64,000 bases of DNA, from contig NZ_QFWT01000007.1 of the NCBI RefSeq assembly GCF_003144035.1, positions 124,001 to 188,000 of the forward strand, in the 5' to 3' direction. Each line of letters starts with the position of its first letter. Position 1 is the stretch's first letter. Below, piece by piece: positions 35,940 through 44,422 of the stretch. The position numbers were made by a program, and so were the translations under genes. The notes under the pieces were generated by a model. It had not been told where the DNA came from and searched no databases. It was given only the letters and a program-made list of their open reading frames with translations. Origin of the DNA: Vibrio albus (GTDB lineage Bacteria > Pseudomonadota > Gammaproteobacteria > Enterobacterales > Vibrionaceae).

Positions 35940-36836
35940 ATGATGAGCCAGATAAAAACGCTCTTTGACGACGTGACATTTAATCTGTCTCGTCTGAACA
36001 AACTACTAACGAGCACTATGCCAAGCATGGCGATAGTGAGCCGGATACCTCCAGTACATAAAGGCAATGAGCATGAGGTAATAAAACTCATCATGCCCGA
36101 GCACCATTCCGGCATGGCCGCTATGAAGCTGGCGGGTGAAGGCTACGTGGATCTGCACATCAAACACCCCTACTCACAGAAATCTGCCAGACGTTATGTT
36201 GGCGTGATCCACCTGCTGCCCTCTAATCCCAACAGCGCTGAGATTGTTCAGTTGGTACATAGCATCAACCAAAGCAAGGCCGACATCGAGGAGTTGGTGA
36301 TCACTGAAAACGAAACCCGGCAAGCACGGTTCAAGGCAATCCATGACAACTGCCCCGGCGTCATGACAAAACATCTCTACAGACAAATCCACTGCCTAGT
36401 CGATGCGGACGTCAAATCAGTGAAGTTCAGTTGGCAGAGAAAAGATGCTTTGCACCAACCGGACAAAGCAGTACTAATAAGCCAAATGATCAAAGAACTG
36501 GAGCGAGCCAACCCTGAGAACGAGTTGCCCCTGACCCAGCTCATCAAGAAAGTCGCCAGCGCCCCTGATATGACACTGAGAATTCGTCGGGATGTTAAAG
36601 TACAGCCAGCGGCCAATGTGGTAAAACTCTCTGGGCAGAAAACCATGACTGCTCCGTTGCCGATCATCGTGGTACAAGATGAACCCTTCAAGGCTGGACA
36701 GATCGCTTCGTTTGTGGCCGCAGTGGAGAGAAAGCAACGCTCGGACAAACAAAGCTCAACTATCCTTGGCACGTTCGCTGGCCGACAAATAGAGCAGATA
36801 GCTCCCAAAAAGTTAAATAAAGAAGATTCAACGTAA
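35940..36836 (+). CDS. tus: Tus-type DNA replication terminus site-binding protein
   Basis: Tus binds Ter sites and blocks replication forks arriving from one side. This 298-residue protein aligns collinearly with E. coli Tus (309 residues): YVGVIHLLPSNPNSAEIVQL matches the PGVLCYQVDNLSQAALV region, PGVMTKHLYRQIHCLVDADV with SVKFSWQRK matches PGLITLNAYR...LRFGWANK, and MTLRIRRDVKVQPAANVVKL matches the DNA-contacting LKIKRPVKVQPIARVW strand. The start has AAGGAATAA upstream. A pair of inverted Ter-like 17-mers precedes it and a strong terminator follows. Plasmids such as R6K and R1 carry Ter sites, but a tus gene on the mobile element itself is unusual. Confidence 0.85.
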   Translation: MMSQIKTLFDDVTFNLSRLNKLLTSTMPSMAIVSRIPPVHKGNEHEVIKLIMPEHHSGMAAMKLAGEGYVDLHIKHPYSQKSARRYVGVIHLLPSNPNSAEIVQLVHSINQSKADIEELVITENETRQARFKAIHDNCPGVMTKHLYRQIHCLVDADVKSVKFSWQRKDALHQPDKAVLISQMIKELERANPENELPLTQLIKKVASAPDMTLRIRRDVKVQPAANVVKLSGQKTMTAPLPIIVVQDEPFKAGQIASFVAAVERKQRSDKQSSTILGTFAGRQIEQIAPKKLNKEDST

Positions 36837-36860
36837 AACGAAGACAGAAGAAATTGATAT

Positions 36861-36887
36861 CAGTTGTTCGGTTAAACCGAACAACTG
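36861..36887. terminator. Bidirectional terminator between tus and the 36904-37986 gene
   Basis: CAGTTGTTCGGTT (36861-36873) and AACCGAACAACTG (36875-36887) form a perfect 13-bp stem between two converging genes, with TTTT just beyond on the + side. Confidence 0.8.
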
Positions 36888-36903
36888 ATGCTTTTAAGGA
36901 TTG

Positions 36904-37986
36904 TTAGATGTTGTCGTCAATAGCCCAATACGATGAGCCGCTTGGCATTGCTGGAGATTGTTCAAGATGCTCAATTCCCATATCTTTAGCAACATACTGA
37001 GCTACATCATGAGACACGTGACCATCATCCAAGTCCGAAGCTATCATTGCTTGTGAGTAAACAAAAAAGGGAGGATGTTCCTTAAAATCACGTTGCCTCA
37101 TCCAGGCTTGCACTGAGCGAGAAAAATATCCCCACAATTTGTTTTTATATAAAGCAGCTTGGTCAGCGATAGTTGGATTAGGATCGTTCAATTGAACGGA
37201 TTTGGCCTTTTCAAACATTTCATAAGTAAACAAAGGTCTCCCGAAATACTCACTAGCAGAAGACAATAGAGTACAGAACTGATGATGTAGAACTCTATCC
37301 TCAGCCAAGTTTGGCACGTAATTCAAACCACACTTGTCGCAAATAACAGCATGACCTAAACCATCGTATTCAGGCGGCATCATTTCGACAACTGTATTGG
37401 ACTGAACGCTCCTCAATTCATTCAAATATTTTTCAGTGACAAAAGTACCTGAATCAGAATCCTTTGGAAGGTGAAAATACTTAACCTCAGGGTCATAGTA
37501 CCAATAACCTCCGCGTCCATTAGTGTAGCGTTTGCCTGTTATAACCACTGTGTACACAGTCATTGAACCTGCTGTGATGCTGGGGTTTTCCGAGTATGCT
37601 TTTCTTCTCCTCTCACAAAGCTCGGCGGATAATTCGTTTGACATAACTCGTACTGAGTCAAAAAGATTAATATCCAATATTTCAACTATATAGGATGTTG
37701 CCGCGTCAGGATTCGCATCAACCGGAGCTCGTTTTAAAAAAGGCACAGGAAGATCTAAGTCATAAGCGATAGGTGGTCGCTCAGTTAAAGCTTGATCTGT
37801 ATTTTCAGAAAGCCCAGCCCCAGCCCAGTGGTTCCAATTTTTATAACCCTGAGCCTTAGCTAGTGCATGAAGGAGTTTGATTGGTTTCAGCGAAACATTA
37901 AAATCATCTTTCAATGTTGATGACAGTTTTCTTGCGAGATATTCAGCGTTTGATTTCGAGCCAAACGATATCGTGGTAGTTTTCAT
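36904..37986 (-). CDS. Plasmid protein of unknown function with a repeated N-terminal domain (paralogue 1)
   Basis: This 360-residue protein shares its N-terminal 60 residues with the neighbouring 38372-39187 product, including FNVSLKPIKLLHALAKAQGY followed by KNWNHWAG. This helix pair resembles the short GYKNWN/GYRDWN domain found at the start of some glyoxalase-superfamily-like and plasmid proteins. The rest contains a possible zinc motif (CDKCGLNYVPN, then HHQFC) near residue 215. No catalytic motif is recognised. The gene is preceded by a conserved leader that also precedes the paralogue. Confidence 0.65.
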   Translation of the reverse strand: MKTTTISFGSKSNAEYLARKLSSTLKDDFNVSLKPIKLLHALAKAQGYKNWNHWAGAGLSENTDQALTERPPIAYDLDLPVPFLKRAPVDANPDAATSYIVEILDINLFDSVRVMSNELSAELCERRRKAYSENPSITAGSMTVYTVVITGKRYTNGRGGYWYYDPEVKYFHLPKDSDSGTFVTEKYLNELRSVQSNTVVEMMPPEYDGLGHAVICDKCGLNYVPNLAEDRVLHHQFCTLLSSASEYFGRPLFTYEMFEKAKSVQLNDPNPTIADQAALYKNKLWGYFSRSVQAWMRQRDFKEHPPFFVYSQAMIASDLDDGHVSHDVAQYVAKDMGIEHLEQSPAMPSGSSYWAIDDNI

Positions 37987-38019
37987 ATTAAAGCAACTCC
38001 AAATTAACGGGGTATCTAT

Positions 38020-38180
38020 GAAAGGTTGCCCTGATTACCTGCCAAGCCCCCAGTTAAATGAATCTGCATTAACACGGTTAGACATTTGCAAAGATAAAAT
38101 CACCTGTTTCACAGGGCGGTCTAGTCAAAAGACTGGTCAAGGACTTGAGCATATTTCAGCGCGAAATCGTAATGACCCCA
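38020..38180 (-). ncRNA. Conserved structured leader, copy 1
   Basis: On the minus strand the segment contains GACTAGACCGCCCTGTGAAA, an AGGTG, TTTTATCT, and later GGTAATCAGGGCAACCT, all repeated in copy 2 (39205-39355). GCCCTG and the distant CAGGGC can pair, as can CCTGT/ACAGG within the first block. Position just upstream of the start codon suggests a cis-acting RNA rather than a separate gene. Confidence 0.5.
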
Positions 38181-38271
38181 GAATGATAGCAAGTACATAT
38201 CAAATGACACACTGTAGAACTGCCCGTTGAGGGCAATCAGGCAGAGAACTGATACATTCACACACATAAAT

Positions 38272-38346
38272 TTGGTTCCCTCATAGATGAGGGAACCAAA
38301 ATCCATCTGTTCAAAATCCAACCATCCGGAATTTCCGGATGGTTGG
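38272..38346 (-). terminator. Tandem perfect hairpins downstream of paralogue 2
   Basis: Two perfect stems lie side by side: TTGGTTCCCTCAT with ATGAGGGAACCAA (38272-38299), and CCAACCATCCGGAA with TTCCGGATGGTTGG (38318-38346). They follow the stop of the 38372-39187 gene on the minus strand and form a likely double terminator. Confidence 0.75.
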
Positions 38347-38371
38347 TAATTACGCAATTTGATAGTGGAGC

Positions 38372-39187
38372 CTATCCAAAGAGAGGTCTGTAAACACCAG
38401 CCAATACAGGGATGTTTCCTTCAATAGAACTTAAAAATTCCATAAGCTCATCTCGATCCATTACCTTATGATTGCCTTCACTATCAAAGTAAGCGAATTG
38501 CTCCACGGGAGAAAAATAGTGAAAGCCAATGCTGTGCTCCAGTTCCTCATTAAAAAAAGCACCAATGGCATTATCGAGACGGTAGTAAAGTGTATTAAGA
38601 CGAGGGTTATCATAGACCCCAAAATAATCAAGCTGAGATTGTTTTTTCAGTTCATAAGAATCAGGTTCACGCTTTAATTGCGATAAAATGGATAACTTTG
38701 CTCGCTCCGCGATCTCTTCGTGAGTCATCATAAAACGCTTGGCAACAACAAATGAATGGATCACACCTCCATAGTTTTCGATATGGAAGTCGTACTCGTC
38801 ATCCGGCCTCATATGCTCGATAGCTTTTTCTAGTGTAGACAGCACCTTACTACCACATAAATAAGCTATTTCGCTATCGTTAGCTCTAACTTCATCAATA
38901 CAAGACGCATCTAAGAACTGAATTGGAGTGCGCTCCTCATGAGAAACAAAGAATTCATCATCCCCATTATCACCTGATAAATACATGAGATCAGATTTGG
39001 AGCTAAATGCAGAGCCACACCAGTGATTCCAGTTTTTATACCCGAGACATTTAGCCGTGGCGTGAAGCAGTTTTATTGGTTTGAGCGAGATGCTATGGTC
39101 TTGTTTCAAAACTGAGGAAAGGTTATCAGCAAATGAATTTGCAGCCTCTTTAGAGGCAAAAGTTACGTCATTAGATAGGTTTTTCAT
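38372..39187 (-). CDS. Plasmid protein of unknown function (paralogue 2)
   Basis: This 271-residue protein shares the N-terminal domain of its neighbour (HSISLKPIKLLHATAKCLGY, then KNWNHWCG) but has a different C-terminal region (EIAYLCGSKVLSTLEKAIEH; ERAKLSILSQLKREPDSYEL). Both genes have the same orientation, spacing and leader. Duplication of a promoter/leader/N-terminal-domain unit with a swapped C-terminus suggests modular variation. I do not recognise a function. Confidence 0.65.
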   Translation of the reverse strand: MKNLSNDVTFASKEAANSFADNLSSVLKQDHSISLKPIKLLHATAKCLGYKNWNHWCGSAFSSKSDLMYLSGDNGDDEFFVSHEERTPIQFLDASCIDEVRANDSEIAYLCGSKVLSTLEKAIEHMRPDDEYDFHIENYGGVIHSFVVAKRFMMTHEEIAERAKLSILSQLKREPDSYELKKQSQLDYFGVYDNPRLNTLYYRLDNAIGAFFNEELEHSIGFHYFSPVEQFAYFDSEGNHKVMDRDELMEFLSSIEGNIPVLAGVYRPLFG

Positions 39188-39204
39188 GTCAACTCCAATA
39201 GAGC

Positions 39205-39355
39205 GAGTTTATAGGATGCCCTGATTACCTAACATCGCTCCGGTTTACACGAAACATATTGGTTTAGATAAAAACACCTTTTTCACAGGGCGGTCTAGTC
39301 GAAGGACTGGTCAGAGATTTGAGCATCTTTCAGCGCGAAACCAAATTGACGATTA
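39205..39355 (-). ncRNA. Conserved structured leader, copy 2
   Basis: Equivalent to 38020-38180: GACTAGACCGCCCTGTGAAA, then AGGTG, TTTTATCT and GGTAATCAGGGCA occur in the same order, with variable spacers between. The conserved blocks include both halves of a possible GCCCTG/CAGGGC long-range pair. Confidence 0.5.
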
Positions 39356-39395
39356 GATTTTCCTTTTCGTTACTCCATTTTTCCACTCCCAAACT

Positions 39396-39408
39396 GCCCA
39401 AAATGGAC
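39396..39408. promoter_or_regulatory. GCCC/GGGC box (candidate FlhDC-like activator site), copy 1
   Basis: GCCCAAAATGGAC, one mismatch from the palindromic form at 39444. It lies 48 bases upstream of that box. Confidence 0.5.
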
Positions 39409-39443
39409 CATTACACGAAGTCTCTAACCTTTGCGACGTATTT

Positions 39444-39456
39444 GCCCAAAATGGGC
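39444..39456. promoter_or_regulatory. GCCC/GGGC box, copy 2, upstream of the lipoprotein operon
   Basis: GCCCAAAATGGGC lies 82 bases before the start codon at 39538. From memory it resembles the operator recognised by the IncA/C activator AcaCD, whose homologues are encoded at 51497-52667. Confidence 0.6.
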
Positions 39457-39537
39457 TGATACAGAGTCATAATCTATGCACCTACCCTATTAGACTGGAA
39501 ACCTCAAACAGGTCTAATTAAAGAGGGCAATACATTA

Positions 39538-41175
39538 ATGAAACGTTCAGCATTGGCAATTGCTTTGATTGCAGCATTAAGCGGATGTGGTTCCGGTGGA
39601 GAAGATGGAGGAAGTAGTTCCAATACAAACACCAACCCAGGAACAAAATCTGGCTCTATTAAAATTGATAACATCTCGATAAAAGAAGGAAATTCAGGTA
39701 ACAGTGATGCCAAAGTGCGTGTTACTCGTAGCGGTGGTAAAGATGGTGTAATTAAAGGTAAATACCGAACTACCCCTGGAACTGCATTATCAGATCAAGA
39801 TTACCTGGAAACTGTTGGAGAATTTGAGCTTCAAGATGGCGTTACTCGGGTTGATTTGATCATCCCTATCATTGGTGATGTAAAGGATGAATATGATGAA
39901 ACATTCTCCGTTCAAATTTTCGATGTTTCTGGTGCCTCCAGCATAGAGAGAGATACTGCTACCGTAACAATCACCAATGATGACTCCTCTCCAGAAATAT
40001 CATTTACCTCAGAAATCAGAACCACATCAGAAGGAAGTGGTCGCGTTAAAATTCCGCTACAACTAAACACTTCATCAGGAAAAGATGTAAGCGTCAGTTA
40101 CGAACTCAGTGGATTAGCTATTAACGGCCAAGATTATAGTGTCATCAGTGACAGCACTATTGTTTTCCCGGCTGGAACTACTGAGCAGTTTCTTGAGTTA
40201 AATATTGTTCAAGATGACGTTCCCGAAGGCGGTGAAACAATAAAAATTAAACTTACCGAGGCTAACAATGCCACACTCAGCAAACAGTTTGAGACCAGTG
40301 TTATTATCCTTGGAGACTTAGTGTTAAACGATACTGGCGTCACCAGATATGTAAATGGGAATGACTTCGATGCCCAAGGCGCACCTAATGATCTTCCTGG
40401 GCAAGATGCTGAATTTGGCGCTGATACTGACTCACCAAACTACTTAGATGGTTATGCAGGTTTCTCTTTTACAAAATTAGACGTTTCCGGAAACCACCTT
40501 CCTCATACAGCGACGGCATGGTCATGTGTCTTGGATAACCGAACAGGGATCGTCTGGGAAAACAAAGGTGATGCAATTACTGATATTCCATCTTCACTTT
40601 CGGAAGCAGAATTCAAAGCCCTAGTAAATGATGCTTGGCGTGCCAGCAGAAACCCAAGCTCAAAGGATTATGTTCCTTACCCTTATTATCACTGGCATCA
40701 AAACTGGCAAGCTAAAAACTACCTATACACCTGGTACAGCAAAGATAGAACTAATGACGGTGGCAGTGCTGGTGGCGCTTCACTAGAATTCCAAAACCGT
40801 AATGCTCCTGTTCACGATAAGGCACAATGCGCGTTCCCTACGACAGATAACGCTGGCTATGTAAAAGTCACATCATGTAGTACCGATGACTACATTCGTG
40901 CGGCCAACGAGCTAGCCGTTTGTGGCTATAAAGATTGGCGATTACCTTCCATTGAAGAGCTACGTTCTATTGCCAATTATGAAAACAGTCAAACACTGCT
41001 CGATACCGACTATTTCTATAACTACGAAGGTGGCGCACCGATTTGGTCTGGAACCCCGAGTTCAAATGGTGAAGGTACAGCATGGTGCATGGACTCAAGC
41101 AATGGACAAGCTAAGTTGTGTCATAAACAAAGCAACTCGGCGAGCATTCGTTTAGCAAGAGGAGGGAAACAGTGA
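39538..41175 (+). CDS. Lipoprotein with Calx-beta-like repeats and a DUF1566 (Lcl-type) domain
   Basis: This 545-residue protein has a lipoprotein signal (MKRSALAIALIAALSGCGSG, Cys17 as lipidation site) and a Gly/Ser/Asn-rich linker. Two Calx-beta-like modules follow (about residues 40-145 and 150-260, with PGTALSDQDYLETVGEF and DDVPEGGETIKIKL), then a C-terminal DUF1566 domain (CGYKDWRLPSIEELRSIANY, IWSGTPSS, SASIRLARGG). Such proteins are surface exposed and may bind calcium or glycans. It overlaps the next DUF1566 gene (TGATG). A GCCC/GGGC box upstream suggests control by the conjugation activator. Confidence 0.8.
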   Translation: MKRSALAIALIAALSGCGSGGEDGGSSSNTNTNPGTKSGSIKIDNISIKEGNSGNSDAKVRVTRSGGKDGVIKGKYRTTPGTALSDQDYLETVGEFELQDGVTRVDLIIPIIGDVKDEYDETFSVQIFDVSGASSIERDTATVTITNDDSSPEISFTSEIRTTSEGSGRVKIPLQLNTSSGKDVSVSYELSGLAINGQDYSVISDSTIVFPAGTTEQFLELNIVQDDVPEGGETIKIKLTEANNATLSKQFETSVIILGDLVLNDTGVTRYVNGNDFDAQGAPNDLPGQDAEFGADTDSPNYLDGYAGFSFTKLDVSGNHLPHTATAWSCVLDNRTGIVWENKGDAITDIPSSLSEAEFKALVNDAWRASRNPSSKDYVPYPYYHWHQNWQAKNYLYTWYSKDRTNDGGSAGGASLEFQNRNAPVHDKAQCAFPTTDNAGYVKVTSCSTDDYIRAANELAVCGYKDWRLPSIEELRSIANYENSQTLLDTDYFYNYEGGAPIWSGTPSSNGEGTAWCMDSSNGQAKLCHKQSNSASIRLARGGKQ

Positions 41176-41726
41176 TGAAGTCCAAACTAACCGTTGCGGC
41201 AAGCATTCTTTGTCTTGTAGGGATATCAACTCAAACTTACGCACAGACTTGTAAGTCAGATATTATCGCTCCCACCACCAATATAGAGCAATTTACAGTA
41301 CATAAAGACGGCACAGTTACTGACGCCGCAACAGGCTTGATGTGGACCACTTGCACTATGGGACAAAGATATAGTGCCGATAACTGCATTGGAACTCTAA
41401 AATCATTTCCTACTTGGTCTGATGCGTTACTAGCTGTGGACGACGCTAACAGCAGCAATTTACTAGGGTACTCTGACTGGAGACTACCCAACATTAAAGA
41501 GCTTGGTTCCATTGTCGAAAGGTCATGCTCAGCTCCTGCGATCAGATTGGAGGTATTCAAAAGCACCCCAAAAGTACTTTATTGGTCAAACACTCCTGAC
41601 AGCAAGGTTAACCCTCAGTTGAAAGCGCGAGTTATTGATTTCAATGAAGGAACTGAGTTCGCATCGTTAGCACAATCTAATATATATCTGCGGCTAGTTC
41701 GTGACCTTAAAGAAACGTCCAACTAA
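41175..41726 (+). CDS. Secreted DUF1566-domain protein
   Basis: This 183-residue protein has a Sec signal peptide (KLTVAASILCLVGISTQTYA) and a single DUF1566/Lcl-type domain: DAATGLMWTTCTMGQRY, LLGYSDWRLPNIKELGSIVE, YWSNTPDS, IYLRLVRD. The start codon overlaps the upstream stop, so the two products are probably made in concert. Lcl domains occur in adhesins; a role in mating-cell contact is a guess from the tra context. A terminator follows. Confidence 0.8.
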   Translation: MKSKLTVAASILCLVGISTQTYAQTCKSDIIAPTTNIEQFTVHKDGTVTDAATGLMWTTCTMGQRYSADNCIGTLKSFPTWSDALLAVDDANSSNLLGYSDWRLPNIKELGSIVERSCSAPAIRLEVFKSTPKVLYWSNTPDSKVNPQLKARVIDFNEGTEFASLAQSNIYLRLVRDLKETSN

Positions 41727-41736
41727 TTCCATCGTA

Positions 41737-41758
41737 AGCCCCGGATTTTATTCTGGGG
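41737..41758 (+). terminator. Intrinsic terminator after the DUF1566 operon
   Basis: GCCCCGG and the opposing CTGGGGC form a stem around a T-rich loop, 11 bases after the stop codon. Confidence 0.6.
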
Positions 41759-41782
41759 CGTTCCCATAGTGAAGTACACGCG

Positions 41783-43297
41783 ATGAACAAAACATTACCA
41801 CCTGATACCCCAGAGCAAGCCCGAATCACCAACTATCAAGGAAACCAACTGATAGTTAGGGCCTATGCTGGCACGGGAAAGACAACAACCCTCATCAAAT
41901 ATGCTCTTGCTAATCCTCGCCTAAGAATGCTGTATATCGCGTACAACCGAGCGATAAGAGATGAAGCTGCGGAAAAGTTTCCCCGAAATGTTACGTGCAA
42001 AACCTCTCATCAACTAGCATTCGCATCTGTTGGACGTATGTTTGCGCACAAATTAGTGGGAAACATTCGCCTGACCGATATAGCACAAGCGTTAAACACA
42101 AAAAACTGGACTCTTGCAAGAGACTGCCTGGATACGCTAAATGCATTTATGTGCAGCGCAGATGACCAAATTCTGTATGACCATTTCGAAAGAGCAGATA
42201 CTGGATTACTACTAACAACAAAGCAAGAGAGATACGTAATAGAAGTCGTTCAAAGTGCAGAAGATATTTGGAAGAGGATGTGTGAACCTCAAGATCCTTT
42301 CCCTATGGTTCATGATGGATACTTAAAGCTGTACCAATTATCTCACCCCAATTTATCATTGAGATACCAGGTAATCCTCTTTGATGAAGCACAGGACGCT
42401 AACCCAGTAACTAGTGACATTGTAATTAGGCAGCGCTCAAGGACTATTCTTGTTGGAGACGTCCACCAGCAAATCTATCGTTTCAGAGGTGCAAATGATG
42501 CGATGAATAACCCCCGCTTCTCGAACGCAGATCAACTCTACCTCACACATAGTTTCCGATTTGGGCCTAATGTAGCGATGGTTGCTAATGCCCTTCTCGA
42601 ACTAAAAGGAGAGACCAAGCCGGTAATTGGGCGCGGAGCTAAAGATCAGGTTCTTATGATGCTACCTCAAAATATCGGGCATCATGCTGTGTTACACCGC
42701 ACGGTAATGGGAGTTATTCAAACTGCTTTGGGCTACACAGGTGCGGGACATAAAGTTTTCTGGGCTGGTGGTATAGAGTCTTACCAAATCGACTATCTGG
42801 AAGATATCTTTTGGTTCTCACGTGAAGAAAGAGAACGTGTCAGAAACAAGCAGATACTTAATGATTATGAGGACTATCAAGAGTTCACCGAGATAGCTCG
42901 TGCGACTCAAGACAACGAGATGTTTAGAGCGATGGCAATTATCGAAGCCTACGAAGATCTTCCTGAACATCTTGCGATATTACGCCTTAACACCGTAAAA
43001 GACGAATTGGTTGCAAATGTCACTGTGTCTACCAGTCATAGAGCAAAGGGACTGGAGTGGGATTATGTCCAACTATTTGATGACTTCCCTGACGTTTTGG
43101 ACCCCGAGCTAGAACCTGAGGCACGGGATGATGAGATCAATCTACTTTACGTTGCAAGCACGAGAGCCATGCGAGCACTTGCGCTTAACGCTTCAGTGGA
43201 AATGGTGATCAGGTACATCACCCATAAGCGTCAACTTGAAAAGATTCAGCAGGAAGAAGCAACTAACAATCAGTCAGAACACATAAAAACAGCCTAA
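41783..43297 (+). CDS. UvrD/FBH1-type superfamily 1 DNA helicase
   Basis: This 504-residue helicase shows motif Q/I (QLIVRAYAGTGKTTTLIKYA), Ia (MLYIAYNRAIRDEA), II (VILFDEAQDANPVTSDIV), III (TILVGDVHQQIYRFRGANDA), IV (THSFRFGPNVAMVANALL), V (VSTSHRAKGLEWDYVQLFDD) and VI (NLLYVASTRAMRALALN). It is short compared with UvrD/Rep (about 720) and lacks large 2B insertions, like the FBH1-type helicases carried by plasmids and phages. It probably processes recombination or replication intermediates of the plasmid. It starts just after a terminator. Confidence 0.88.
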   Translation: MNKTLPPDTPEQARITNYQGNQLIVRAYAGTGKTTTLIKYALANPRLRMLYIAYNRAIRDEAAEKFPRNVTCKTSHQLAFASVGRMFAHKLVGNIRLTDIAQALNTKNWTLARDCLDTLNAFMCSADDQILYDHFERADTGLLLTTKQERYVIEVVQSAEDIWKRMCEPQDPFPMVHDGYLKLYQLSHPNLSLRYQVILFDEAQDANPVTSDIVIRQRSRTILVGDVHQQIYRFRGANDAMNNPRFSNADQLYLTHSFRFGPNVAMVANALLELKGETKPVIGRGAKDQVLMMLPQNIGHHAVLHRTVMGVIQTALGYTGAGHKVFWAGGIESYQIDYLEDIFWFSREERERVRNKQILNDYEDYQEFTEIARATQDNEMFRAMAIIEAYEDLPEHLAILRLNTVKDELVANVTVSTSHRAKGLEWDYVQLFDDFPDVLDPELEPEARDDEINLLYVASTRAMRALALNASVEMVIRYITHKRQLEKIQQEEATNNQSEHIKTA

Positions 43298-43318
43298 TCG
43301 ACCAAAAATACAACAATA

Positions 43319-43351
43319 AAACCTCCCCTAATTGCCCTAAATGGGAGGTTT
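43319..43351. terminator. Hairpin after the helicase gene, overlapping a GCCC box
   Basis: AAACCTCCC (43319-43327) pairs with GGGAGGTTT (43343-43351). The loop and right arm contain the box GCCCTAAATGGGA (43334-43346), 71 bases upstream of traF, so terminator and activator site overlap. Confidence 0.6.
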
Positions 43352-43416
43352 CAGATGCATTCCTTAATCCTCCCCCCCGTTACCATATGCCTGAATGGGA
43401 AAATATGTGTGGTGAC

Positions 43417-44421
43417 ATGAACAACAAGACTTTAAAGAAAGCTACTTTAGCGCTGGCATTGATAGCCTCAATGCCAAATATCTCCGTAGCAGAAGACAGT
43501 AGGCCCGGCTTTTACGATAGAAAGGCGGAAGGATGGTTTTTCTATGAAGTCGAGCCAGAAGAAAAAGAAGTACCTAAACCTAAGCCAGTAGCAGTGCAAC
43601 CTCCCCCACCACCTCCTGAGCAAGAACAGATGGCCCAGAGTGAAGGACCTGAATATTTTTCTGCTGCGTGGTTTAGAGAGAACTTACCTAAATACAAAGA
43701 TGCTTGGTGGGATAACCCAACCATTGAGAACGCTAAAGCTTTTGCTTACATGCAGCGATTCGCAATGGATCGTTCAGAACAAGCGCAAGATGCATATGAA
43801 CTGGCTATTTTAGGTGATCCTTATCTTGATGAAGTGTCCAGAAGACCTTATGCCACGTTCGCATCTCAGCAAGTAGATAGTAAGGCTGGGAAGGAAAGGC
43901 AGACATTACTTGGGACTGTAGCAAGTCGTATGGGTCTATTTTTCTTCTACCAGCCAAACTGCGAAATGTGCGAAATACAGGCTCCAATAGTCAAAATGCT
44001 TGAGCAAGGATATGGATTTACTGTCGTGGCAGTATCTTCTGACGGCACCCCTTTCCCAGGAAACATTTTCCCCGAGTTCAAAGTAGATAACGGCCATGCC
44101 GAACAGCTAGGTGTCGTCACCTACCCAGCTTTATTCTTAGCTTCACCAGATGGGAGTTTTGCTCCTGTTGGGCAAGGGGTAATGTCACTTCCAGATACAG
44201 CCAATCGAATTCTAGTTACTGCTCGCCGAGCAGGTTGGATCAGTGATGACGAATTCAACAAAACAAGAGCACTGGTTAATACCGACAACAACATTGCGGA
44301 AATTCTTACCGATAAAACAGGTGAGGCTTCCTTAGAAGAAATCATGACGGATGATAAAGGGAACTATATCCCGCCGGAACAATTGATGGACTTCATCCGC
44401 GAAAAAATTAAGGAGAAATAA
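43417..44421 (+). CDS. traF: Conjugal transfer protein TraF (thioredoxin-like)
   Basis: TraF is a periplasmic assembly factor of F-type conjugative pili. The protein (334 residues from 43417) has a signal peptide (KKATLALALIASMPNISVAE), a proline-rich spacer (PKPVAVQPPPPPPEQ), the typical PGFYDRKAEGWFFYEVEPEE start motif, and a thioredoxin-like domain with a CEMC active-site pair (YQPNCEMCEIQAP) and a cis-Pro region (VVTYPALFLASPDG). F plasmid TraF lacks the CxxC, whereas IncA/C and SXT versions have it. traH follows after one base. An in-frame ATG at 43387 is possible but would spoil the signal peptide. Confidence 0.93.
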   Translation: MNNKTLKKATLALALIASMPNISVAEDSRPGFYDRKAEGWFFYEVEPEEKEVPKPKPVAVQPPPPPPEQEQMAQSEGPEYFSAAWFRENLPKYKDAWWDNPTIENAKAFAYMQRFAMDRSEQAQDAYELAILGDPYLDEVSRRPYATFASQQVDSKAGKERQTLLGTVASRMGLFFFYQPNCEMCEIQAPIVKMLEQGYGFTVVAVSSDGTPFPGNIFPEFKVDNGHAEQLGVVTYPALFLASPDGSFAPVGQGVMSLPDTANRILVTARRAGWISDDEFNKTRALVNTDNNIAEILTDKTGEASLEEIMTDDKGNYIPPEQLMDFIREKIKEK

Positions 44422-44422
44422 G

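Noticed and set aside
36174..36808. Long antisense frames opposite tus
   Set aside because: The + strand frame aligns with Tus along its length, so the opposite frames are shadows.
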